Shown in pieces: positions 6,101-6,255 of a stretch of 6,255 nt of DNA; the first letter of the stretch is position 1, and each line of letters opens with the position of its first letter. The DNA lies in assembly GCA_002341815.1 (NCBI GenBank), contig DDOT01000027.1, positions 1 through 6,255 of the forward strand, read 5' to 3'. The notes beneath the pieces were generated by a model, which did no database searches, was not told where the DNA came from, and saw only the letters and a list, made by a program, of their open reading frames with translations. Made by a program: the position numbers and the translations under genes. The stretch is from Thiobacillus sp. UBA2487 (lineage in GTDB: Bacteria; Pseudomonadota; Gammaproteobacteria; Burkholderiales; Sulfuriferulaceae).

Positions 6101-6255
6101 TCAGAGACTGTTTTCAACCACAATTTTCCAGTGGCCATTTTGCAAGTGCCAATATTGGTGTTTGTGGGACTGACTTGATACGTTGTTGCTATGGTACTGT
6201 TGCTCAAAATCCGCCATCATGGTGTGGTCCTGTCCAGGATATTCAAACAAGCTAA
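6101..6255 (-). CDS. C-terminal fragment of a probable L,D-transpeptidase family protein (NTF2-like tail)
   Basis: A minus-strand frame, open from the right edge to a TGA at 6103-6101, gives the last 50 residues of a protein that begins outside the window. The fragment reads SLFEYPGQDHTMMADFEQQY and continues through HSNN, S-H-K-H-QYW, GHWKIVVENSL. The pattern Y-P-G, then an acidic residue, F-x-Q-x-Y-x-S-N, then K-x-QYW and W-K-I-V-x-E is what I recall from the NTF2-like (Cds6-type) C-terminal domain of many betaproteobacterial L,D-transpeptidases, whose genes often lie near ppiA/ppiB/lpxH. The YkuD catalytic domain is not in view, so the enzyme assignment is an inference from the tail alone; another NTF2-fold protein is possible. 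It is co-directional with ppiB but 195 bp away and therefore probably a separate transcript. Confidence 0.55.
   Translation of the reverse strand, partial: SLFEYPGQDHTMMADFEQQYHSNNVSSQSHKHQYWHLQNGHWKIVVENSL

Noticed and set aside
1..6255. Mobile element or integration bounded by the two 19-bp repeats
   Set aside because: The DNA between the repeats holds conserved core genes with uniform composition and no transposase, integrase or target duplication, so a transposon or island is not supported.

Overview
The window looks like ordinary chromosomal DNA of a Gram-negative bacterium, most likely a betaproteobacterium (possibly Neisseriales). The evidence is the order DUF4390 protein, NtrY-type kinase, NtrX-type regulator, the betaproteobacterial style of the NtrY membrane region and NtrX C-terminus, and a separate ppiB-lpxH pair encoding lipid A synthesis. 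Moderate GC content and heavy use of TTG leucine codons are uniform across the genes, and no mobile element, tRNA, rRNA or CRISPR array is visible. Lineage is inferred from protein character only.

Left block (about 45-4601, + strand): four genes packed with overlapping stop and start codons. They encode an exported DUF4390 protein, an NtrY-like membrane sensor histidine kinase, a short NtrX-like response regulator, and the PLP enzyme MetZ (O-succinylhomoserine sulfhydrylase). The first three form a typical envelope-sensing two-component cassette. metZ joins it through a 4-base ATGA overlap with its own strong Shine-Dalgarno, so methionine synthesis appears co-transcribed with the signalling genes. 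The regulator has a receiver and a Fis-type helix-turn-helix but no AAA+ sigma-54 activation domain, the most notable protein-level feature here.

Middle: metZ and lpxH converge on a 66-bp gap (4602-4667) largely filled by a strong hairpin built from three copies of a 7-bp unit.

Right block (6255-4668, - strand): the C-terminal 50 residues of a protein resembling the NTF2-like tail of L,D-transpeptidase family proteins, a 195-bp intergenic region, then ppiB (cytoplasmic cyclophilin) and lpxH (UDP-2,3-diacylglucosamine pyrophosphatase) overlapping by one base as a two-gene operon.

A near-identical 19-bp inverted-repeat element (18 of 19 bases) lies at both ends of the window, at 2-20 and 6005-6023. 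It is the main non-coding signal that the genes do not explain. Overall the window is mostly recognisable housekeeping and signalling genes; no clearly new multi-gene system was seen.
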